Of a stretch of 6,440 bases of DNA, positions 1-6,038 are shown piece after piece. The position numbers and the translations under genes were made by a program. The notes beneath the pieces were generated by a model. That model did not search any database and was not told where the DNA came from. It was given only the letters and a program-made list of their open reading frames with translations. Position 1 is the stretch's first letter. Each line of letters starts with the position of its first letter. The stretch covers positions 1 through 6,440 of the forward strand of contig DAOWIP010000375.1 in the NCBI GenBank assembly GCA_030640865.1, read 5' to 3'. The DNA comes from Sedimentisphaerales bacterium. Its GTDB lineage: Bacteria; Planctomycetota; Phycisphaerae; Sedimentisphaerales; SM23-30.

Positions 1-28
1 GAGAACCGCCACAGAATACATTGGCTGA
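1..28 (+). CDS. Possible 3' end of an upstream gene (partial)
   Basis: One frame is open from base 2 and ends at a TGA at 26-28, reading RTATEYIG-stop. It leaves 15 bases before the next start codon, enough for that gene's ribosome binding site, which is a normal operon spacing. A second frame is also open from base 1 and stops at 40-42, so the assignment is uncertain. Eight residues are too few to name a family. If real, the oxidoreductase that follows would be a downstream gene of an operon entering from the left. Confidence 0.25.
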
Positions 29-43
29 CAGGGGAAATCTGAT

Positions 44-1051
44 ATGGATAAAGTACGAGTAGGCGTAATTGGGCTTGGTTTTTTTGGCGAAAAACACGCA
101 GAAGTGCTCTCTGATATGCAGGGAGTCGAATTGGCCGCTGTGTGTACACGCAGGCCCCATAGATTAAAGGAAATAGCGGATAAGTTTGGAGTTGACAGAA
201 CCTACACTGACTATAAGGAATTACTTTCCGATGACCAGGTGGACGTCGTCAATGTCGTAACTCATTACAAGGATCATTATCAGATTACTGTCGATGCGCT
301 GAAAGCCGGCAAGCATGTTTTCCTCGAAAAGCCAATGGCCGGTACCGTTAGTGAATGCGAAGATATTGTCGCGGCCGCAAAATCAGCCGAAGGATTTTTT
401 ATGGTTGGTCATATATGCCGTTTTGACCCTCGTATTACCGCCGCAAAAGAGGCTATCGACAACGGCAGCATCGGAAAGATAGTTTATATGCATGCCACCC
501 GTAATCTTTCCTCTACAATCGGGGCACAGGTCTTGAACAGCATTTCAGCACTGATGGGCGATGGTATTCACGATACCGACCTTATGCTGTGGTTTTCCGG
601 AAGTAAGATTAAAACAGTTTACGCGAATGAAGTTCGTCTCGGCAACTACAAATATGCCGATATAGGTTCCGCGGTATATCGTTTTGACAGCGGTGCTATC
701 GGAGTCATCGAATCTGTCTGGGCCCTCCCGGAGAACACACCTTTTCAGATAGACGCCCGATTTGAGATTATCGGCACAGAAGGGGCCGTTTATATTAATT
801 GCGGCGAGGCCGGGATTACCATAAACGACAAAACGGGAATTCGCAAACCGGATACTGCTTACTGGCCGTATCTGCATGGCAGAAGTATTGGCGCTCTTCG
901 CAGTGAATTGAGTTATTTTACTGACTGTATTCGAGCGGGAAAAGCACCTGATGTTATATCACCTGAAGAATCAAAGCTGGCGGTTGAAGTGATATGTGCC
1001 GCCGAACGTTCGGCAAAATCAGGTGAAATCGTCGTGATGAAACCATCCTGA
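44..1051 (+). CDS. Gfo/Idh/MocA-family NAD(P)-dependent oxidoreductase, possibly a nucleotide-sugar 3-dehydrogenase
   Basis: This 335-residue cytoplasmic protein has the usual length and layout of the Gfo/Idh/MocA family. An N-terminal Rossmann fold carries the dinucleotide loop GLGFFG (residues 10-15). The family hallmark EKP follows at 95-97, where the lysine contacts cofactor and substrate. A C-terminal substrate-binding beta-sheet domain starts near residue 125. GHICRFDP (122-129) and the D173-G-I-H176-D segment match the positions where this family places substrate and catalytic residues. H-x-x-R-F-[DN]-P is, from memory, common in enzymes annotated as UDP-N-acetylglucosamine 3-dehydrogenase (GnnA/WbpB-like), so oxidation of a nucleotide sugar is my best guess. 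Many other sugars and inositols are used in this family, and no aminotransferase partner is visible here. The start is supported by AGGGGA at 30-35, eight bases upstream. There is no signal peptide, and no terminator follows the stop. Confidence 0.93.
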   Translation: MDKVRVGVIGLGFFGEKHAEVLSDMQGVELAAVCTRRPHRLKEIADKFGVDRTYTDYKELLSDDQVDVVNVVTHYKDHYQITVDALKAGKHVFLEKPMAGTVSECEDIVAAAKSAEGFFMVGHICRFDPRITAAKEAIDNGSIGKIVYMHATRNLSSTIGAQVLNSISALMGDGIHDTDLMLWFSGSKIKTVYANEVRLGNYKYADIGSAVYRFDSGAIGVIESVWALPENTPFQIDARFEIIGTEGAVYINCGEAGITINDKTGIRKPDTAYWPYLHGRSIGALRSELSYFTDCIRAGKAPDVISPEESKLAVEVICAAERSAKSGEIVVMKPS

Positions 1052-1057
1052 AAACAA

Positions 1058-1088
1058 TTGATATTGACATAAATATTGATATTATAGT
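1058..1088 (+). promoter_or_regulatory. Candidate promoter ahead of the phosphatase-sulfatase pair
   Basis: A TTGATA hexamer at 1058-1063 lies 16 bases before TATTAT at 1080-1085, close to a sigma-70 layout. TATAGT at 1083-1088 is an alternative -10 with a 19-base spacer. The element overlaps two copies of ATTGATATT (1057-1065 and 1075-1083). It sits just after the oxidoreductase stop and about 135 bases before the phosphatase start, in the most AT-rich part of the gap. A perfect TTGACA at 1064-1069 is also present but has no -10 at a good distance. Planctomycetal promoters are poorly defined, so this is a candidate only. Confidence 0.35.
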
Positions 1089-1105
1089 GTTGGAGAATGA
1101 TTGAA

Positions 1106-1165
1106 ATGAATTACAAAAATCAAAAACTTTTATGTGTATTGTGTAGGTCCGCACCGACTAACTAA
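1106..1165 (+). CDS. Possible 19-residue leader peptide or relict gene start
   Basis: An ATG at 1106 opens a short frame ending in TAA at 1163-1165 and reading MNYKNQKLLCVLCRSAPTN. GGAG at 1092-1095 lies ten bases upstream, an acceptable ribosome-binding distance, and the candidate promoter lies just before it. An in-frame ATG at 1097 is too close to GGAG to be a likely start. The first 13 residues, polar and basic then hydrophobic, resemble the opening of a secretion signal that ends abruptly. The frame could be a translated leader, the leftover 5' end of a deleted exported-protein gene, or chance. I recognise no family. Confidence 0.2.
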   Translation: MNYKNQKLLCVLCRSAPTN

Positions 1166-1172
1166 CTGTAAA

Positions 1173-1188
1173 TTGACTCTGGCGTCAA
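1173..1188. repeat. Short inverted repeat in the phosphatase 5' leader
   Basis: TTGAC at 1173-1177 and GTCAA at 1184-1188 are perfect inverted copies around a six-base spacer. AACTGT occurs on both sides (1164-1169 and 1187-1192). No T-run follows, so this is not an intrinsic terminator. It ends 16 bases before the phosphatase ribosome binding site and could be a protein-binding site or a small leader hairpin. A five-base arm could also arise by chance. Confidence 0.25.
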
Positions 1189-1219
1189 CTGTTACAAAAA
1201 CACGAAAGGAATTAAATCA

Positions 1220-3859
1220 ATGAATAGTGTCAACAGGAAAAGTTTAATAATGTGGACAGCTTTTGCTGTCCTGTTATTCACGATTGGTTTTTCACAGGCG
1301 ACCGAGTTCCGGGGTTCGTGGAGCCATTCGCCGGATCGAGTTTGGGTCGGACCGGAATACTGGGCCAATCGCCTGCAGGATTGGCAGGTGGCCGGCGGCA
1401 GACTGGAATGCGTGGAAGCAGGGGCCGGCAAACCCATGCGAACAGTGCACCTGTTAACACGCTCGCTGTCAAACAAACACGGTGATTTCGTAATGAGGGT
1501 TCGCACAGGCCTGATCGGCTCAACAGCAAAAGTATCGCCCAGGGCGACGGCCGGCCTTCTGGTCGGAGCGGCACCGGATGTGGACTACCGGGCGGCGGCA
1601 TTGGTGCATCACAGTCCCGGCCCCGGCGGCGGACTCTTCGCCGGCATTGATGCGCGTGGGAATCTGTTCATCCGCGACTTCAGCAAAGGTGATACAGGCA
1701 AAAACAGGGCGAAAAACCCGCCACCAAATCTAATCATTAAAAAAGAATCCATCGCTCTGTCAAAAAAGATCGAACTGCGTTTAATAGCCAAACCCGCTGA
1801 TGGTAAATATGTGTTGACGTTATCAGCCCATGAGCCAAAGAGCGGTCGGCAGTTAGGCCGGGTATCGCTGGATGATGTCGCCCCTGATCGGCTGACAGGC
1901 AGTATTGCGCTCGTGTCTCATCCGGGTATGGGCAAGACGGGGCGATTCTGGTTTAATGACTGGTTTGTTTCCGGGAGTAAGATAAAGGAACATAAAAACC
2001 GGCTTTGCGGCCCGATTCTGTGTACTCAATATACCCTCGATAATAACATACTCAAAATGACCGCCCAGATGATGCCGTTGGGTAAGAAGGACAATCAAAC
2101 GGTCGTTTTACAGACCAAACAAGGGGCTTTATTGAAATCATGGAAAGACGTAGCCACAGCACGCGTTATCACTCCCGGCTGGACGGCTCCGTTTCGTGTG
2201 CCGGACTGGGACTCGAAGAAGAATATCGAATATCGGGTAGTCTATAATATGAAGCCGACCAACGGCCAAAGCCGTCAGTACACCTGGGCCGGTACCATCA
2301 GGCGAGACCCGATTAAAAAACGTAACATAGTTGTGGCAGGCTTTACCGGTAATCACAACGTGCGCCATCCGGGCGTCGAACGCGGCAAATATACCTGGAC
2401 GAACGACTGGCTGTGGTTTCCGCACAATGAAATAGTAAATTACGTTTTCAAACATAAACCCGATGTACTGTTCTTCAGCGGCGATCAGGTCTATGAAAGC
2501 GCCAGCCCCACCGCCGCCGACCGTAGCGGCAAAGTATCATCGTACCTGGATTATATGTACAAATGGTATCTGTGGTGCTGGGCCTATCGCGACCTTGTCC
2601 GTGACATACCCTGTGTTACCATCCCCGACGACCACGATGTCTATCAGGGCAATATATGGGGCGCGGGCGGCCGCAAGACCGACATGGATAATAAGGGCGG
2701 CTATGTCCTGCCCGCTGAGTTCGTCAAGATGGTCGATAGGACTCAGACCAGCCATCTGCCCGACCCTTACGATCCCACACCAATCAAACAGGGCATAGGC
2801 GTGTACTACACCGATATGACCTACGGCAGGATCAGCTTCGCCATTATAGAAGACCGCAAGTTCAAATCGGGTTGCAACGGGCTTTGCCCCCCCACCAAAA
2901 GCGGCAGACCAGATCATATTATCGATCCGGACTTCGATCCGAAAACCGCCGATGTACCGGGCGCGAAACTTCTGGGGGACCGACAGCTTAAATTCCTTAA
3001 CAACTGGGCCTCCGATTGGCGCGGCACCGATATGAAAGCGGCACTTTCGCAGACAGTGTTCGCCGGTATGGCAACCCATCACGGCGGAAATCTGCAATAC
3101 CTCGTAGCCGACTATGACAGTAACGGCTGGCCGCAAACCGGCCGTAACAAAGCACTGCACGAATTTCGTCGTTGCTTTGCGTTTATGATCGGCGGCGACC
3201 AGCACTTGGCCACCATCACTCATCACGGAATCGATACCTGGAACGATGCCGGCTGGTCGTTCACGGTGCCCTCGATAGCCAACTTCTACCCGCGAGCATG
3301 GTGGCCCAAGACGCCCGCTAAAGACCATATAGAAGGCATGCCCGACTATACAGGTGGGTATCTCGACGGACTCGGCAATCATGTAACCGTATGGGCAGCA
3401 ACCAACCCAGACAAAAAAATGGGCCACGAACCGGCCGCACTACACGATAAGATGCCCGGCTACGGGATTATCCGCTTTGACAAGAAAAAACGTAACATCA
3501 CTATGGAGTGTTGGCCGCGATTTGTCGATCCGACCAAGCCAAAAACCGGCTCTCAATACGAAGGATGGCCCAAAACCATTGGCCAACTCGATAACTACGG
3601 CCGCTCGGGGGTGGCATACCTGCCGACACTGAAGATTAAAAGACCAAAAAATCCGGTCGTACAGATAATCGACGAAGCAAATTCAGAAATTGTCTATACC
3701 ATTCGCGTCAACGGCAAGTCATTCCGGCCCAAGGTGTTTCGGAAAGGTAAATACACAATCAAGGTTACCGATCCGGATGTCGGAAAGGAAAAAACTTTTA
3801 CAGGTGTGGACACTCTTGCACCTGATGAAGAACAGACAATTAAAGTGAATTTCAAATAA
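1220..3859 (+). CDS. Exported PhoD-like metallophosphatase with lectin-like N-terminal domain
   Basis: This 879-residue protein starts with a Sec signal peptide: basic K/R at 6-7, hydrophobic 9-24, likely cleavage after S-Q-A27. Residues about 28-255 look like a beta-sandwich of the concanavalin/LamG type. About 260-350 resemble the PhoD N-terminal beta domain, with C263 and C268. The metallophosphatase core runs from about 370 to 800, with GNHN (377-380), GDQVY (421-425), DDHD (470-473), THHGG (619-623) and GGDQH (658-662). A beta-rich tail covers roughly 811-879. Family members hydrolyse phosphate mono- or diesters outside the cytoplasm, using iron and calcium in Bacillus PhoD. The D422-x-x-Y425 metal-ligand pair is kept, but the usual S-C-Q cysteine motif is absent. 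AAAGGA at 1205-1210, nine bases upstream, supports the start. The protein is much longer than a typical PhoD. The substrate is unknown; the lectin-like part suggests a polymer or surface glycan (inference). Confidence 0.88.
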   Translation: MNSVNRKSLIMWTAFAVLLFTIGFSQATEFRGSWSHSPDRVWVGPEYWANRLQDWQVAGGRLECVEAGAGKPMRTVHLLTRSLSNKHGDFVMRVRTGLIGSTAKVSPRATAGLLVGAAPDVDYRAAALVHHSPGPGGGLFAGIDARGNLFIRDFSKGDTGKNRAKNPPPNLIIKKESIALSKKIELRLIAKPADGKYVLTLSAHEPKSGRQLGRVSLDDVAPDRLTGSIALVSHPGMGKTGRFWFNDWFVSGSKIKEHKNRLCGPILCTQYTLDNNILKMTAQMMPLGKKDNQTVVLQTKQGALLKSWKDVATARVITPGWTAPFRVPDWDSKKNIEYRVVYNMKPTNGQSRQYTWAGTIRRDPIKKRNIVVAGFTGNHNVRHPGVERGKYTWTNDWLWFPHNEIVNYVFKHKPDVLFFSGDQVYESASPTAADRSGKVSSYLDYMYKWYLWCWAYRDLVRDIPCVTIPDDHDVYQGNIWGAGGRKTDMDNKGGYVLPAEFVKMVDRTQTSHLPDPYDPTPIKQGIGVYYTDMTYGRISFAIIEDRKFKSGCNGLCPPTKSGRPDHIIDPDFDPKTADVPGAKLLGDRQLKFLNNWASDWRGTDMKAALSQTVFAGMATHHGGNLQYLVADYDSNGWPQTGRNKALHEFRRCFAFMIGGDQHLATITHHGIDTWNDAGWSFTVPSIANFYPRAWWPKTPAKDHIEGMPDYTGGYLDGLGNHVTVWAATNPDKKMGHEPAALHDKMPGYGIIRFDKKKRNITMECWPRFVDPTKPKTGSQYEGWPKTIGQLDNYGRSGVAYLPTLKIKRPKNPVVQIIDEANSEIVYTIRVNGKSFRPKVFRKGKYTIKVTDPDVGKEKTFTGVDTLAPDEEQTIKVNFK

Positions 3860-3881
3860 GGTACTTTAAGGAGATTTTATT

Positions 3882-5327
3882 ATGCAACGACGCGATTTTT
3901 TCAGAACCGCGGGCCTTGGGATAGCAAGTCTGGCCCTGCCGGGATGTCTGAATGACACCAGTAAAACCGTTGGCGAAAACAAGCACCCTAATATCATTTA
4001 CATTCTGGTCGATGATCTGGGTTATGGCGACCTGGGCTGCTATGGTCAGAAAAGAATCAAAACACCAAATATCGATAAGATGGCAGCCGAGGGCATGCGT
4101 TTCACTCAGCATTATGCAGGCAGTACCGTATGCGCACCATCACGCTGCAGTTTGATGACCGGCTACCATACCGGGCACACACTCGTCCGCGGCAATAAAG
4201 AGATCATACCGTCGGGACAGATGCCTCTTCCGTCTGAGACAGTAACTGTTCCAAAGATAATGAAAAAGGCCGGGTATAAAACCGCTCTTATCGGCAAATG
4301 GGGGCTGGGTGGCCCTGACTCCGCGGGCGTACCCAATAAGCAGGGCTTCGACTATTTCTATGGTTACCTCTGTCAAAGACATGCCCATAACTACTATCCG
4401 GAATTTCTCTGGAAAAATGAGCAAAAAGTCCCACTTAGAAACAAAGTTAAATATGAGAAAACCGGTTATGCCAAAGGCGTTAGCGGTGTCTCGACGAACA
4501 AGCTCGACTACTCCCATGACTTTATGACACAAGAGGCGTTGGCCTTTGTCGAACGTAATAAGCAGAATCCGTTTTTTCTCTATATAGCCTATACGATCCC
4601 ACACGCCAACAACGAAGCAGGCAAAAAGGGTATGGAAGTGCCCGACTATGGTATCTATAAAAACAAAGACTGGCCGGAACCGCAGAAAGGCCATGCCGCT
4701 ATGATAACCCGCATGGACGGCGATGTCGGGAAATTATTTGCCCTGATAAAAAAACTCGGTATCGATGATAATACACTGGTTATGTTCACCAGCGACAACG
4801 GACCACACCACGAAGGCGGAAATGACCCGAACTTCAATAACAGCAGCGGTTCACTACGCGGTACCAAGCGCGACCTGTACGAAGGCGGCATTCGTGTGCC
4901 CATGATAGCCCGCTGGCCCGGCAAGGTCAAATCCCGTTCAACCAATAACCATATTTCCGCGTTCTGGGACGTTCTACCAACCTGTGCCGAATTGGCTGGC
5001 GCGAAAGCTCCCGATAAAATCGACGGTATCTCTTTTGCACCAACGCTTTTGGGCAGTAACGACAGACAGAAACAACATGAGGTCCTTTACTGGGAATTCC
5101 CCGCCGCACGCGGTACCAAGCAAGCCGTTCGTATGGGCGACTGGAAGGCCTTTCGTTTTTATCAGGGTCCGATGGAACTTTACAACCTGAAAGACGACCT
5201 CGGCGAAAAGAATAACCTTGCCGCGAAATATCCTGATATTGTCAAAAAAGCGGAACAGTATATGAACGCCTCTAACACGCCTTCAACCCATTGGCCCCTG
5301 AAAAAATGGAGCGGTGGGAAAAAATAA
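3882..5327 (+). CDS. Formylglycine-dependent sulfatase, Tat-exported lipoprotein (arylsulfatase A-like)
   Basis: This 481-residue enzyme hydrolyses sulfate esters. The N-terminus has a twin-arginine motif (RRDFFR, 3-8) followed by lipobox LPGC (19-22), predicting Tat export as a folded lipoprotein anchored at C22. The alkaline-phosphatase-like fold is shown by metal ligands D44-D45, the C-A-P-S-R signature at 84-88 (C84 becomes formylglycine, R88 conserved), K139, H241, D305-N306 and K329. These correspond to arylsulfatase A active-site residues. The equivalent of its His125 is Gly here (G141, in GKWGLGG). A C-terminal subdomain follows from about 395 to the end. The gene lies 22 bases after the phosphatase stop with AAGGAG at 3868-3873, eight bases before the ATG, so the two are very likely co-transcribed. 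A maturase (FGE or anSME type) must be encoded elsewhere. The substrate is not predictable; sulfated polysaccharide is plausible. Length is typical for the family. Confidence 0.95.
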   Translation: MQRRDFFRTAGLGIASLALPGCLNDTSKTVGENKHPNIIYILVDDLGYGDLGCYGQKRIKTPNIDKMAAEGMRFTQHYAGSTVCAPSRCSLMTGYHTGHTLVRGNKEIIPSGQMPLPSETVTVPKIMKKAGYKTALIGKWGLGGPDSAGVPNKQGFDYFYGYLCQRHAHNYYPEFLWKNEQKVPLRNKVKYEKTGYAKGVSGVSTNKLDYSHDFMTQEALAFVERNKQNPFFLYIAYTIPHANNEAGKKGMEVPDYGIYKNKDWPEPQKGHAAMITRMDGDVGKLFALIKKLGIDDNTLVMFTSDNGPHHEGGNDPNFNNSSGSLRGTKRDLYEGGIRVPMIARWPGKVKSRSTNNHISAFWDVLPTCAELAGAKAPDKIDGISFAPTLLGSNDRQKQHEVLYWEFPAARGTKQAVRMGDWKAFRFYQGPMELYNLKDDLGEKNNLAAKYPDIVKKAEQYMNASNTPSTHWPLKKWSGGKK

Positions 5328-5412
5328 ATAGACAGTAAAATAAAGGTAACAAATAAGAAGAAGATAAAATACAGAACTGATTCAGCCAATAAAAACAGGA
5401 AAAATATAAAAT
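5328..5412 (+). other. A-rich leader between the sulfatase and efp
   Basis: By hand count 51 of these 85 bases are A, with few C and no stable hairpin or T-run. There is therefore no visible terminator for the sulfatase, and read-through into efp is possible. TAAAAT at 5365-5370 resembles a -10 hexamer, but no -35 sits at a suitable distance. The sequence looks like an unstructured leader. It ends in a weak ribosome binding site, AGGA at 5397-5400, 12 bases before the efp start. Confidence 0.3.
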
Positions 5413-5976
5413 ATGATTAAAGCAACGGAAATGAAGAAAGGTATGGTTGTAGTGGTTAACGGTAACCCCTCTGTGGTACTCGATTATCAACATGTCAAGT
5501 TAGGTAAGGGCGGAGCCGTACTTCAGACCAAACTTAAGAATGTCAAAGACGGAACAATCACTACCAAGAGAATCCGCTCCGAAGAGACAATGGAACAGGT
5601 ATTCGTGGATAAGCAGCAGTACGAATATCTATATTCAGCCGGCGATGAGCATGTCTTCATGCACAAAGAAACTTACGAACAGATCACATTGGACAGCGGC
5701 ATGTTCAGCGAAGGCAAAAAATGGGCCATACCTAATATTGACGTCGAGATTCATTTTCTCAGCGGCAGCCCTCTTACAGTCGTCCTGCCCAACTCGGTCG
5801 AACTGAAGGTAATCGACACGCCGCCGGCCATAAAAGGCGCCACCGCCACCAACCAGTATAAAAAAGCCACGCTCGAAACGGGCGTAGAGATTACCGTACC
5901 ACCCTTTGTGGAAAACGGCGAATTGATCCGGGTCGATACCCGCACAGGAGAATACCTCGAACGCGTTAAAAAATAA
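5413..5976 (+). CDS. efp: Translation elongation factor P
   Basis: EF-P binds ribosomes stalled on consecutive prolines and promotes peptide-bond formation. The 187-residue length and three-domain layout are standard: a KOW-like domain I (about 1-63) and two OB-fold domains (about 64-127 and 128-187). Residues 150-169 fit the EF-P signature K-x-A-x4-G-x2-I-x-V-P-x2-V-x2-G exactly. In domain I the loop reaching the tRNA acceptor end reads KLGKGGA (29-35). K32 aligns with the lysine that is beta-lysylated in E. coli or otherwise modified in other bacteria. The residue two before it is Leu, where Pro is usual. No modification gene (EpmA, EpmB, YmfI, EarP) is present in the window. The start codon gives the normal N-terminus, although its ribosome binding site is weak and distant. 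The gene probably serves general translation rather than its neighbours. Confidence 0.97.
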   Translation: MIKATEMKKGMVVVVNGNPSVVLDYQHVKLGKGGAVLQTKLKNVKDGTITTKRIRSEETMEQVFVDKQQYEYLYSAGDEHVFMHKETYEQITLDSGMFSEGKKWAIPNIDVEIHFLSGSPLTVVLPNSVELKVIDTPPAIKGATATNQYKKATLETGVEITVPPFVENGELIRVDTRTGEYLERVKK

Positions 5977-6038
5977 TGCTAATCAGTACCTGTTGCGAGA
6001 GCGTTTTAAATAGCTATCGCTGTTAAAAGGAGACAAAT
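5977..6038 (+). promoter_or_regulatory. efp to Tat-protein spacer with weak pairing near the ribosome binding site
   Basis: This 62-base spacer contains the 8-base palindrome ATAGCTAT (6010-6017). AGCG (6000-6003) can pair with CGCT (6018-6021), and alternatively TTTTAA (6004-6009) with TTAAAA (6023-6028). The second pairing would cover the left edge of the strong AAGGAG at 6027-6032, six bases before the next ATG. The stems are short and AT-rich, so a regulatory role is speculative. No terminator is seen after efp. Confidence 0.2.

Noticed and set aside
1064..1088. Perfect TTGACA at 1064-1069 as a -35 box
   Set aside because: The nearest -10-like hexamer (TATAGT, 1083) is only 13 bases away and nothing fits at 16-18 bases, so TTGATA at 1058 is the better -35.
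1052..1100. Terminator after the oxidoreductase
   Set aside because: The region is AT-rich with only weak AT palindromes and no GC stem plus T-run.
2887..2893. Run of seven C as a phase-variation or frameshift site
   Set aside because: The reading frame is intact on both sides with conserved motifs following, and seven C is a common length for codon-derived runs.
2537..3427. Long open frame (296 codons) on the minus strand inside the phosphatase gene
   Set aside because: It lies wholly antisense to a gene with clear catalytic motifs, has no recognisable domain, and is explained by the codon bias of the + strand.
4140..4694. Minus-strand open frame of 184 codons inside the sulfatase gene
   Set aside because: It is antisense to the sulfatase and contains no family motif I recognise; treated as a shadow frame.
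5377..5385. CTGATTCAG palindrome in the efp leader
   Set aside because: Nine bases with a single central base cannot form an RNA hairpin, and such short palindromes are expected by chance.
5977..6012. Intrinsic terminator after efp, suggested by the TTTT at 6004-6007
   Set aside because: No GC-rich stem precedes the T-run; the best pairing is two to four base pairs.
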